Of a DNA stretch of 64,000 nucleotides, positions 17,005-24,796 are shown piece after piece. Each line of letters starts with the position of its first letter. Within the stretch, counting starts at the first letter, position 1. The position numbers and the translations under genes were made by a program. Source of the stretch: Streptomyces sp. CB02980 (GTDB taxonomy: Bacteria; Actinomycetota; Actinomycetes; Streptomycetales; Streptomycetaceae). Under the pieces are notes generated by a model. The model did no database searches and was not told the DNA's origin. It saw only the letters and a list, made by a program, of their open reading frames with translations. The stretch covers positions 402,392-466,391 of the forward strand of contig NZ_JACSCH020000004.1 of the NCBI RefSeq assembly GCF_014451325.2. The letters run 5' to 3'.

Positions 17005-18114
17005 GTGTCGACGCGCGACCTCTACACCACGGCCCCGTCCACTCCGAGCTGGCAGGTCCCCGCCACCGGCGCGGCCCGCTTCTCCTGGGAGTACGAGGAC
17101 GGCCGCGAGCGCCTCCTCGCCCTCTACCAGAAGGGCAAGGACAAACAGTGGGACGGCGCCACCCGGATCGACTGGGACCTGGAGGTCGACCCGTACGACC
17201 CCCTCGGCACCCCCGACGAGGTCCTGACCCTCCACGGCACCCGCCACTGGGCGATGATGACCGAGAAGGACAAGGGCGACCTGCGCCGGCACTACGCCTC
17301 CTGGCAGTTCAGCCAGTTCCTGCACGGCGAGCAGGGCGCCATGATCTGTGCCGCCCGGATCGTCGAGTCCGTCCCCGACCTGGACGCAAAGTTCTACTCG
17401 GCCACCCAGACCATGGACGAGGCCCGGCACGCCGAGATCTACGGCCGCTTCCTCCACGACAAGATCGGCATGCTCTACCCGATCAACGACAACCTCCAGA
17501 GCCTCCTCGACGACACCCTGCGCGACTCCCGCTGGGACATGCCCTATCTCGGCATGCAGGTCCTCATCGAGGGCCTCGCCCTCGCCGCCTTCGGCATGAT
17601 CCGCGACACCACCGACAAGCCGCTGCCCAAGCAGATCCTCGCGTACGTGATGCAGGACGAGGCCCGGCACGTCGCCTTCGGCCGGATGGCCCTGCGCGAC
17701 TACTACAAGCAGCTGTCCGACGCCGAACTCCGCGAACGCGAGGAGTTCGTCATCGAGGGCTGCTACCTGATGCGCGACCGGCTGCGCGGCGTCGAGGTCC
17801 TGGAGAACTTCGGCATCCCGCGGAAGGAGGCGGAGGAGCTGACCGAGCAGAGCGAGTTCCTGCACCTCTTCCGCAAGCTGCTCTTCAGCCGGATCGTCCC
17901 CTGCGTCAAGGACATCGGCCTCTGGGGCGAACGCCTCCAGCAGGCCTACCTCGACATGGGCGTCTTCGACCTCGGCGACTCCAACCTCGATCTCCTCATG
18001 ACCCAGGACGAGGAGATCGCGGAACAGCTCGACGCGGAGCGCTTCGCCAAGGAGGAGCAGGCCCGGGTGGCGGAGGTCGCGGACGCGATCGCGGACGGGG
18101 CGGCGCAGGGCTGA
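17005..18114 (+). CDS. Ferritin-like diiron protein
   Basis: 369-aa ferritin-superfamily protein with repeated carboxylate/His iron motifs: GEQGAMICAARI, TMDEARHAEIYGRF, LIEGLALAAFGMI and MQDEARHVAFGRM. Together these give the E...ExxH...E...ExxH layout of ribonucleotide reductase R2-like and related oxidases. It is probably a diiron oxygenase or oxidase; the substrate is unknown. The GTG at 17005 is chosen because AAGGAGG lies upstream; the in-frame ATG at 16939 lacks a ribosome site. The divergent neighbour is also a diiron enzyme. The stop codon region is duplicated 35 bp downstream. Confidence 0.8.
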   Translation: MSTRDLYTTAPSTPSWQVPATGAARFSWEYEDGRERLLALYQKGKDKQWDGATRIDWDLEVDPYDPLGTPDEVLTLHGTRHWAMMTEKDKGDLRRHYASWQFSQFLHGEQGAMICAARIVESVPDLDAKFYSATQTMDEARHAEIYGRFLHDKIGMLYPINDNLQSLLDDTLRDSRWDMPYLGMQVLIEGLALAAFGMIRDTTDKPLPKQILAYVMQDEARHVAFGRMALRDYYKQLSDAELREREEFVIEGCYLMRDRLRGVEVLENFGIPRKEAEELTEQSEFLHLFRKLLFSRIVPCVKDIGLWGERLQQAYLDMGVFDLGDSNLDLLMTQDEEIAEQLDAERFAKEEQARVAEVADAIADGAAQG

Positions 18115-18173
18115 GTCCCCGGGCCGAGCCCCGGCCGAGCCCTGGCTGAGTCCCCGGGCCGAGCCCCGTCATC
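18110..18173. repeat. 35-bp direct duplication including a stop codon
   Basis: The sequence beginning GCTGAGTCCCCGGGCCGAGC at the stop of the ferritin-like gene (18110) is repeated at 18145. The second copy carries an extra, unused TGA. Confidence 0.65.
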
Positions 18174-18231
18174 CGGCCCGGCCCGCACTCGGAAGAACGG
18201 GTTGTCGTACGGGTGACGTAGCGTGCCCGTC

Positions 18232-19080
18232 ATGACCATGCCGCCACCGCCGAACCAGCCGCCCCACAACCCGTACGGCGGGCCGGTGCCGCCCCCGCAG
18301 CAGCCCGGCCCGTACGGCGCCCCGCAGGGCTTCCCGCCGCCGGGCCACCCCCAACAGACCTACCCCCAGTACGGTGTTCCGCCGCAGTACCCGGCGGGCC
18401 CGGGGCCCGGCCCCGGCGGCTGGGGCGGGCCGCCCATGGGGCCGCCGCCGAAGAAGAAGCTGTCGGCCGGCGCGATCGTCGCCATCGTCGTCGGCTCCCT
18501 GGTCGTGGTCGGCGGCATCGGTTACGGGGTCAAGGCCGGGCTCGACGGCGTCACCGGTCCCTTCCCCGAGGCGACGCACAAGCTGGTCGTCCCGCAGACC
18601 GTCCTCGACGGCGAGTTCACCCTCGTCTCCGACCTCTCCGACACCCAGGGCAAGGAGATCGAGGACACACCCGACTTCACCGTGAAGGACGCGACGGCGG
18701 CGGTCGGGCAGTACAGCGGCAAGGACGAGTCCGTCCTCGTCCTCTCCGGGCTGTACGGGCAGATCAAGAGCCCCGGTACCACCCGCTCGTCCATCCTCAA
18801 GGGGGCCGCCACGGACAAGGGCTCCAAGCTCGTCGTCAAGCCCAGGGACTTCACCCCCGCCGGGTACGGCGTGACCGTCAGCTGCCAGGTCACCACGTCG
18901 AAGGACGGACTCAGCACGACGACGCTGCCCATGTGCGCCTGGGGCGACGAGAACACCGCCGCCGCCATCGCCCTCGTCGGCGCCGGGGAGGCCACGGCCG
19001 ACCCGAAGGACATCGACCTGGCCGACCTCGCCGAGAAGACGGCCAAGATCCGCGCGGAGATCCGCAAGCCGATCGCCTGA
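18232..19080 (+). CDS. Proline-rich membrane protein of unknown function
   Basis: 282 residues. Residues 1-~75 are Pro/Gly/Gln/Tyr-rich, a transmembrane helix (AGAIVAIVVGSLVVVGGIGYGV) follows KKK, and the C-terminal ~170 residues are a predicted extracytoplasmic domain with one Cys pair (VSCQV, PMCAW). This topology (Pro-rich cytosolic arm, single helix, small outside domain) is frequent in Streptomyces and often of unknown function. The ATG at 18232 is used; ATG 18238 is possible. The stop region is a 7-bp triplication (CGCCTGA), so the TGA occurs three times. Confidence 0.65.
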   Translation: MTMPPPPNQPPHNPYGGPVPPPQQPGPYGAPQGFPPPGHPQQTYPQYGVPPQYPAGPGPGPGGWGGPPMGPPPKKKLSAGAIVAIVVGSLVVVGGIGYGVKAGLDGVTGPFPEATHKLVVPQTVLDGEFTLVSDLSDTQGKEIEDTPDFTVKDATAAVGQYSGKDESVLVLSGLYGQIKSPGTTRSSILKGAATDKGSKLVVKPRDFTPAGYGVTVSCQVTTSKDGLSTTTLPMCAWGDENTAAAIALVGAGEATADPKDIDLADLAEKTAKIRAEIRKPIA

Positions 19081-19191
19081 CGCCTGACGCCTGACGGGGG
19101 CGCGGACGGAGCGCGGAGGGCGGAGGGCCATGTTGGGGGTGCCGGGTCCGCCGGGGCGCAGTCCCCAAGGGCTGCACCCCCGCGCTCCCTC

Positions 19192-20667
19192 CTACCCCCG
19201 CGCCGCCTCCTCCAGCCGTAGCGCCTCCTCCATCACCGCCCGCGCGATCGGCGCCGCGCTGCCGCCCCCGCTGATGTCCGTGCGGGACGCCTCCGCGTCC
19301 TCGACGACCACCGCCACCGCGACCGCCGGCTGGGCGGCGTCCTCCGCCTGCGCCCAGGCGATGAACCAGGCGTACGGGGTGCCGGTGTTGCCGAAGCCGT
19401 GCTGGGCCGTGCCGGTCTTGCCGCCGACCCGCGCCCCGGGGATCGCCGCGTTCGTCCCCGTCCCCTCCGTCACCGCCTTCACCATCAGCCGCTGGAGCTG
19501 CATCGCCGTCGCGGGGTTCATCGCCTGCCGGTAACTGCGGCGGCCCGTACGGTCGATCGTCGTCCCGCCCGAGGTCGTCGTGCGGTCGACGAGGTACGGC
19601 TGGGCGATCTCGCCGTTGTTGGCGACCGCCGACGCCACCATCGCCATCTGGAGCGGCGTCGCCGTCGTGTCGAACTGTCCGATCGACGACAGTGCGAGCT
19701 GGTCCGGGCTCATCTCCCGGTCGAAGTTGGACTTGGCCACCCAGGACGGCACCCGCAGCCCCGTGTCGTTGAAGCCGAACCTCCCCACCGTGTCGACCAT
19801 CCCCTCCAGGCCCACCTCCACCCCCAGGCCGGCCATCACCGTGTTGCACGACCACTGGATCGCGTACGCGAGGGACGCGTCGCCGCAGCCCTTCGCCTCG
19901 TTCGGCAGCACCTGCCGGGTGCCGGGCAGGACGAACGGGTCCGGGGTGTCCGTCGGCGCGTCCACGTCCCGTACCACCCCCGCGTCGAGCGCCGCCGCGG
20001 CCGTCACGATCTTGAACGTGGAACCCGGCGGGTACGTCTGCCGCAGCGCCCGGTTCAGCATCGGCTGGTTCGGCGAGGTGGTGAGCCCCTTCCAGGCGTC
20101 CTTGACCCCCTTCCCCGTACCGGAGAGGACACCCGGGTCGTACGAGGGCGAGCTGACCAGCGCGAGGATGCGGCCGCTGTGCGGCTCGACCGCGACGACC
20201 GCCCCCCGCTTCCCGTCGAGTCCCCGGAACGCCGCCTCCTGCATCGACGTGCGGATCGTCGTCAGGACGTCGCCGCCGGGCTGCCGGCCCCGGGTGAGGT
20301 CGTTCCAGAGCGGCAGCGGCGCCAGCATCGGGTCGGTGCCGGCCAGGATCGCGTCCTCGGCGTGCTCGACGAGGGTCGTGCCGTACGTCTGCGAGGAGTA
20401 GCCGGTGAGCGGCGCGTACAACGGTCCCTGGCGGTAGGTCCGTTCCCAGCGGAGCTGCTGTCCGCTGTCCCGGGAGCCGGTGACCGGTTTCCCGTCGACG
20501 ACGATCTCGCCGCGCGGCTGCGCGTAGCGGTTGATCGCGATGCGCCGGTTGGCCGGGTTGGCGTCGAGCGACTCGGCCTCGAAGACCATCACGCGTGCGG
20601 AGTTGACCAGGAGCGCCACGAGAAGGACGAGACAGAGCGCGGCGGCCCGCCGGGCGTAGCGGATCAC
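19192..20667 (-). CDS. Class B penicillin-binding protein (PBP2/FtsI-type transpeptidase)
   Basis: 491-aa membrane-anchored D,D-transpeptidase that cross-links peptidoglycan. It has one N-terminal helix (ALCLVLLVALLVNSARVMVF), a PBP dimerisation region with RIAINRYAQPRGEIVVDGKPVTGS, and a transpeptidase domain. The active-site motifs are GSTFKIVTA (~212), WSCNTV (SxN, ~272) and GGKTGTAQ (~417). The GTG at 20667 overlaps the stop of a 31-codon micro-ORF that itself overlaps the ftsW/rodA stop. The partner SEDS protein is immediately upstream, the usual PBP/SEDS pairing. Confidence 0.9.
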   Translation of the reverse strand: MIRYARRAAALCLVLLVALLVNSARVMVFEAESLDANPANRRIAINRYAQPRGEIVVDGKPVTGSRDSGQQLRWERTYRQGPLYAPLTGYSSQTYGTTLVEHAEDAILAGTDPMLAPLPLWNDLTRGRQPGGDVLTTIRTSMQEAAFRGLDGKRGAVVAVEPHSGRILALVSSPSYDPGVLSGTGKGVKDAWKGLTTSPNQPMLNRALRQTYPPGSTFKIVTAAAALDAGVVRDVDAPTDTPDPFVLPGTRQVLPNEAKGCGDASLAYAIQWSCNTVMAGLGVEVGLEGMVDTVGRFGFNDTGLRVPSWVAKSNFDREMSPDQLALSSIGQFDTTATPLQMAMVASAVANNGEIAQPYLVDRTTTSGGTTIDRTGRRSYRQAMNPATAMQLQRLMVKAVTEGTGTNAAIPGARVGGKTGTAQHGFGNTGTPYAWFIAWAQAEDAAQPAVAVAVVVEDAEASRTDISGGGSAAPIARAVMEEALRLEEAARG

Positions 20668-20759
20668 GGGGTTCCCCCTGGGGCGTGCGGCCTGATCGCG
20701 GGGCCCCCTGGGGCGTGCGGCCTGACCACGAGGCCCCCCGGGGCGTGCTGCCGGATCAC
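20664..20759 (-). CDS. 31-codon micro-ORF bridging the SEDS and PBP genes
   Basis: Reads from GTG 20759, which overlaps the SEDS-gene stop as GTGA, to a TGA that overlaps the PBP start as GTGA. The peptide is three repeats of the type (V/A)(I/V)R(Q/P)HAPGG(L/P). It is encoded by three tandem 30, 30 and 32-bp units. GGAGG precedes its start by 7 nt. It is more likely a translational relay than a functional peptide. No expression evidence exists in the sequence. Confidence 0.4.
   Translation of the reverse strand: MIRQHAPGGLVVRPHAPGGPAIRPHAPGGTP
20668..20759. repeat. 30-bp tandem repeat at the SEDS/PBP junction
   Basis: Three units of 30, 30 and 32 bp (minus strand GTGATCCGGCAGCACGCCCC and variants) between two copies of GTGATCCG. 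The outer copies are the stop/start overlap of the upstream gene and the start of the PBP gene. Confidence 0.8.
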
Positions 20760-22135
20760 GAGGCCCCCTCCTTCACCGGTGCGAGCGTCCCCGTGTCCGC
20801 GTCGTCCGGCTGCGGTGCGCGCGCCGAGTCGCTGACCCGGATGAGGAGCGCCACGATCACCCAGTTCGTGACCACCGACGACCCTCCCTGCGCCAGGAAC
20901 GGCATCGCCATCCCGGTCAGCGGGATCAGGCCCATCACCCCGCCCGCGATCACGAACACCTGGAGCGCCACGATCGAGGCGAGCCCGATCGCGAGGAGCC
21001 GCCCGAAGGGGTCCCGCAGCGAGAGGCCGGCGCGGTAGCCGCGGGCGACGAGCAGCGCGTACAGCAGGAAGAGCGCGGTCAGGCCGACGAGCCCCAGCTC
21101 CTCACCGGCGGTGGCCAGGATGAAGTCGGACTTGGTGGCGAAGCCGATGAGGACGGAATGGCCGAGCCCGAGCCCCGAGCCGAGCATCCCGCCGGCCGCG
21201 AACGAGAAGAGCGACTGGGCGAGCTGTCCGGGCCCGTCCCCCGCCCGGATCGAGGCGAACGGGTCGAGCCAGTCCTGCACCCGGCTGTGCACATGCGGTT
21301 CGAGGGAGCCGACGAGGAAGGCACCGGCGGCGGCGAGGACGAGCCCGACCGCGATCCAGCCGGTCCGGCCGGTCGCCACGTACAGCATGATCACGAAGAG
21401 GCCGAAGAAGAGCAGCGAGGTGCCCAGGTCCCGTTCGAGGACGAGCACGCCGACGCTCAGCAGCCAGATCGCCACGATCGGCCCCAGCACCCGCCCGGTC
21501 GGGAGCTGGACCTTCCAGATCCGGCGGCCGGTGTACGCGAGCGCGTTGCGGTTGGCGGCGAGGTACGCGGCGAAGAAGACCGCGAGCAGGATCTTGGCGA
21601 ACTCGCCCGGCTGGAAGGAGAGACCGCCGAGCCGGATCCAGATCTTGGCGCCGTTCACCGCAGGGAAGAAGATCGGCAGGATCATCAGGGCGAGCGCGGC
21701 GGCCACCGACACGTACGCGTACCCCTGGAGCGCGCGATGGTCGCGGAGCAGCAGCACGACCACGATGAAGAGCGCGACCCCGAGCGTCGACCAGATCAGC
21801 TGCGTCGTCGCCGCCTGGTCCTTCGGCGTCTCCAGGTCGAGCCGGTAGATCAGCACCAGGCCGAGGCCGTTGAGCAGGACCGCGATCGGCAGGAGCAGCG
21901 GATCGGCGTACGGGGCGCGGAACCGGACCGCGAGATGGGCGACGAGCGCGAGCAGACCCAGCCCGGCCCCGTAGCGCGCGGCGTCGGGCGGTACGGCCCC
22001 GCTGCGGGCGAGGCCGACCTCGGCGTACCCGTAGACGCAGATGAGGACGGCGCAGACGAGGAGGGAGAGTTCCACGCCGCGGCGCTTCGGCATGCGTACC
22101 CCGGGCGGGGGAGCGTCCGTGCGCGGTGCGGTCAT
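20756..22135 (-). CDS. FtsW/RodA/SpoVE-family (SEDS) peptidoglycan glycosyltransferase
   Basis: 459-aa polytopic membrane protein with 10-12 helices. SEDS landmarks include KIWIRLGGLSFQPGEFAKI, VLERDLGTSLLFFGLF and VIAGGVMGLIPLTGMAMPFLAQGGSS. SEDS proteins polymerise lipid II with their cognate class B PBP, and the adjacent gene encodes that partner. The ATG at 22135 is used. This pair is separate from the dcw cluster, so it is likely an accessory elongation or sporulation-specific pair; which one cannot be told from sequence. Confidence 0.9.
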   Translation of the reverse strand: MTAPRTDAPPPGVRMPKRRGVELSLLVCAVLICVYGYAEVGLARSGAVPPDAARYGAGLGLLALVAHLAVRFRAPYADPLLLPIAVLLNGLGLVLIYRLDLETPKDQAATTQLIWSTLGVALFIVVVLLLRDHRALQGYAYVSVAAALALMILPIFFPAVNGAKIWIRLGGLSFQPGEFAKILLAVFFAAYLAANRNALAYTGRRIWKVQLPTGRVLGPIVAIWLLSVGVLVLERDLGTSLLFFGLFVIMLYVATGRTGWIAVGLVLAAAGAFLVGSLEPHVHSRVQDWLDPFASIRAGDGPGQLAQSLFSFAAGGMLGSGLGLGHSVLIGFATKSDFILATAGEELGLVGLTALFLLYALLVARGYRAGLSLRDPFGRLLAIGLASIVALQVFVIAGGVMGLIPLTGMAMPFLAQGGSSVVTNWVIVALLIRVSDSARAPQPDDADTGTLAPVKEGAS

Positions 22136-22242
22136 GGCCGCAACGTAGCAAGCGGTATGCCCTATGTCCCTTTTGTGTGACGGTGTGCCGTGTGGCGCGG
22201 TTCTGTTCCGCGTGTTTCGGGCGGCTCCCGGGCGCGCCTCCC

Positions 22243-22358
22243 GGATGCTCCGGACCGCTCCGCCTGCTGCCGGATGCAGGGACCGCTCCCGACTGCTCCC
22301 TGATGCGCGGGCCGCTCCCGCCCGCCCCCGGATGCGTGGGCCGCACCCGGCTGCTCTC
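22243..22358. repeat. 29-bp tandem repeat, four copies
   Basis: Units start at 22243, 22272, 22301 and 22330 with an exact 29-bp period (consensus GGATGCnnGGGCCGCTCCCG plus nCTGCTCCC). A degenerate half copy precedes them. The array lies in the 253-bp gap after the histidine kinase gene and before the SEDS gene. Confidence 0.8.
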
Positions 22359-22388
22359 TCCCGGACCTTCCGGGAGGCGCCGGAGCCG

Positions 22389-23663
22389 TCAGTCCTCCGA
22401 CGTCGCGTCCACGAGGCTCACGTACTCGGGCAGCCGCAGCCGGGCCTCGGCGCCCTCGCCGTCGGCGGCGCGGGCGAAGACGAGCTCGGCGCCGATCACC
22501 TCCGCCTGCCCCACCGCGATCGTCAGACCGAGGCCGTGCCCCTTGCCCCCGCTCTCGGTACGGAACCGCTGCGGCCCCGACTCCATCAGATACGCGGGAT
22601 AGCCGGGCCCGTGGTCCCGTACGGACACCACCGGCCCGTCCACTGTCAGGACCACCGGCGGGGCCCCGTGCTTGTGCGCGTTGGCGATCAGATTGCCCAG
22701 TACCCGCTCCAGACGCCGCCGGTCCGTCTCCACCGTCGCATCCCGTACGACCCGCACCTCGGTCTCGGTGCCCGAGGCGCGCACCACCCGCTCGGCGAGC
22801 GGACCGAGTTCGTGCACGGCGAGGTCGACGGTCTCGTTGCGGGCGTCGAGCCGCGAGATCTCCAGGAGGTCCTCGGTCAGCCCGCGCATCGCCCGCACCC
22901 TGTCCTGTACGAGCTCCGACGGCCGTCCCTCCGGCAGCAGCTCGGCCGCCGCCGAGAGCCCGGTGAGCGGGGTGCGCAGCTCGTGCGCCACGTCGGCGGT
23001 GAACCGCTGCTCGCTCTGCAGCTTGCTCTGGAGCGAGGAGGCCATCGTGTCGAGCGCCCCGGACACCGTGGCCACCTCGTCCTGGGGGCGCGAGGAGTCC
23101 TTCGTACGGGGGTCGTCGACGCGCGCGTCGAGATCGCCGGCGCTGATCCGGCGGGCCACCTGCGCGGTGAGGTGCAGCCGCCGGGTGACCCGGGTGACCG
23201 CGAAGGCGCCCACGAGCAGCGTCGCCCCGATCGCGAGGACGGAGGAGCCGAGGATCGAGCGGTCGAGCGCGTCGATCGTCTCGGCGCTCTGGGTGTAGTC
23301 GACGCGTACGGCGAGGGCGCGGCCGTCCGCCGGGCCCGCCGCCCACATCGTCGGTCGGCCCCGGTCGTCGGCGACCACCGTGCCGCGCTCGCCCCGGACG
23401 GCGAGCGCGCGCAGGGAGGGCGGGAGCCCGGGCGGGTCGACCCCGGCGAACCGGGGGAGCGGTTCGCCGGCCTCGTAGAGCCGGGTGACGTCGGTGAGCC
23501 GCGCGAGGGCCTTCTCCCGGGAGTCGTTCACGGTCTGACCGGTCACCGACACATGGACGAGGATGCCGAGCAGCGCGGCGAGCGCGCAGCACATCACCGC
23601 GATGAAGACCGCGGCCTTCCAGGTCAGGGTCGCGGTCCAGGCGGGCAGCCGGGGCGCCCTCAC
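22389..23663 (-). CDS. Two-component sensor histidine kinase
   Basis: 424-aa inner-membrane kinase. TM1 (FIAVMCCALAALLGILVHV), a ~110-residue extracytoplasmic sensor and TM2 (LGSSVLAIGATLLVGAFAV) are followed by HAMP, a HisKA domain (FTADVAHELRTPLTGL, phospho-His ~226) and HATPase_c (NLIANAHKHG, RDHGPGYP, GKGHGLGLTIA). No response regulator is adjacent. The upstream lipoprotein gene overlaps it by 4 nt (GTGA), suggesting the lipoprotein modulates the sensor, as CseA does for the CseBC system. The GTG at 23663 is used. The downstream SEDS/PBP pair suggests, but does not prove, a cell-envelope role. Confidence 0.88.
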   Translation of the reverse strand: MRAPRLPAWTATLTWKAAVFIAVMCCALAALLGILVHVSVTGQTVNDSREKALARLTDVTRLYEAGEPLPRFAGVDPPGLPPSLRALAVRGERGTVVADDRGRPTMWAAGPADGRALAVRVDYTQSAETIDALDRSILGSSVLAIGATLLVGAFAVTRVTRRLHLTAQVARRISAGDLDARVDDPRTKDSSRPQDEVATVSGALDTMASSLQSKLQSEQRFTADVAHELRTPLTGLSAAAELLPEGRPSELVQDRVRAMRGLTEDLLEISRLDARNETVDLAVHELGPLAERVVRASGTETEVRVVRDATVETDRRRLERVLGNLIANAHKHGAPPVVLTVDGPVVSVRDHGPGYPAYLMESGPQRFRTESGGKGHGLGLTIAVGQAEVIGAELVFARAADGEGAEARLRLPEYVSLVDATSED

Positions 23664-24460
23664 GGGCTCGGCTCGGCGGGAACGGCCACGTCAGGGGGGA
23701 GCGGGAGGGGGAGGGGCGTCGAGGCCGGCCCCGGGGTCGGCGTCGGGCTGACCAGGCGGGGCGCGGGGACGGTCGGGGGCGCGGTGCGGCCGGGCTTCAC
23801 CCGGACGATCTCGTCGCGGGTGGGCAGCATGCTGTGCTGCTGCTCGTCCCAGGACCAGGCGGTGCGGTACTCGTACCCCGGGATGCCCGCCGAACTGACC
23901 CGCATGATCAGGTCCCGGCCGGCCAGCTCCACGCTGATGACCTGGTCGACGGTGGCCATGATGCGGGTGAGCCCGCCGTTCTCGGCGAGGTAGACGCGCA
24001 CGCCGACCTGCTGGTCCGGCATCCGGATCCCGACGATCAGCTCGTCCCGGCCGTTGCCGGTGAGGTCGCGGTAGTACGGCCGCATGACCGGACAGGCGGC
24101 CGGCGCGGTGCCGCAGGCCTTGATCGCGCGGGCGGTCTCGTCGTAGAGCCCGTCGCCGCCGCTGTACGTGCCGGGGTGGGCCCGCACCTCGGCGTCGACC
24201 ACCGCGACGGCGTCGACGGTGTGGACGTCGTTGTCGGCGACCTTGATGCCGGGGACGCGCTCGGTGTCGGACTCCCCGTAGTCGAAGGGCGGATCCGTGG
24301 CGGGCGGCAGGTCGGGCCAGAGCCGTACGGGCCCGACGGCGGTGGGCGTGGCCCCGGCGCTCTGGAGCCCGCCCTCGTTGCGTCCACAGCCGACGGCGCC
24401 GCCGAGTACGAGGGCACACAGGACACCGGCGGCGGCGAGCTGCACTCCGCGCGGTCTCAC
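23660..24460 (-). CDS. Lipoprotein co-encoded with the sensor kinase
   Basis: 266 residues. The lipobox is LALVLGGAVGC-like (VLGGAVGCGRNE) with the lipid-modified Cys near residue 25. The mature part has a DLTGNGRDELIVGI segment, as in VCBS/FG-GAP-type units, and an acidic start, then a Pro/Thr-rich C-terminus. GAGGAG lies just upstream of the GTG at 24460. The stop overlaps the kinase start. It is probably on the outer face of the membrane, where it could sense or restrain the kinase. The family is not named with certainty. Confidence 0.75.
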   Translation of the reverse strand: MRPRGVQLAAAGVLCALVLGGAVGCGRNEGGLQSAGATPTAVGPVRLWPDLPPATDPPFDYGESDTERVPGIKVADNDVHTVDAVAVVDAEVRAHPGTYSGGDGLYDETARAIKACGTAPAACPVMRPYYRDLTGNGRDELIVGIRMPDQQVGVRVYLAENGGLTRIMATVDQVISVELAGRDLIMRVSSAGIPGYEYRTAWSWDEQQHSMLPTRDEIVRVKPGRTAPPTVPAPRLVSPTPTPGPASTPLPLPLPPDVAVPAEPSP

Positions 24461-24552
24461 ACTGCTCCTCGTACGGGTCGATCGGTGGGGGCGGGCCGGG
24501 TGGCCGTCGTGGCCGGGCAGCCGGGCGGCGGAACCGGTCCGGGACCGCTTCC

Positions 24553-24590
24553 AGTAGACCTTATTCGGAGGGAAGTCCCTTTTGTCTACT
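24553..24590. promoter_or_regulatory. Inverted repeat upstream of the lipoprotein/kinase operon
   Basis: Perfect 7-bp arms AGTAGAC/GTCTACT separated by 24 bp, about 95-130 bp upstream of the lipoprotein start. Minus-strand TAGACA and TAAGGT near the two arms are spaced ~19 bp, a possible promoter framed by the repeat. Confidence 0.35.
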
Positions 24591-24600
24591 CATAGGCTCG

Positions 24601-24790
24601 GTCGGCTCGACCGCGGACCTGGTCGGTTCGACCTCGGACCTGGTCGGTTCGACAGCGCTCACTGTCCCATCGGCCGGAACCGACCGCCCCACCGGCCGGA
24701 GCTCCGCCGCTCCACAGGCCGGGACTCCGCCGCCCACCGGCCGGACTCCATCGCCCCGCGCCGGACTCCATCGCCCGGCCGGCCCGGCCC
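24601..24790. repeat. Two adjacent GC-rich minisatellites (21 bp and ~22-24 bp)
   Basis: 24601-24653 holds three copies of a 21-bp unit (GACCTGGTCGGTTCGACCTCG and variants). About 24680-24790 holds four degenerate copies of a 20-24-bp unit (CCACCGGCCGGACTCCATCG and variants). Together they fill the end of the gene-free stretch 24461-24796, just beyond the stop of the HEAT-repeat gene. Confidence 0.7.
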
Positions 24791-24796
24791 CGCAGC

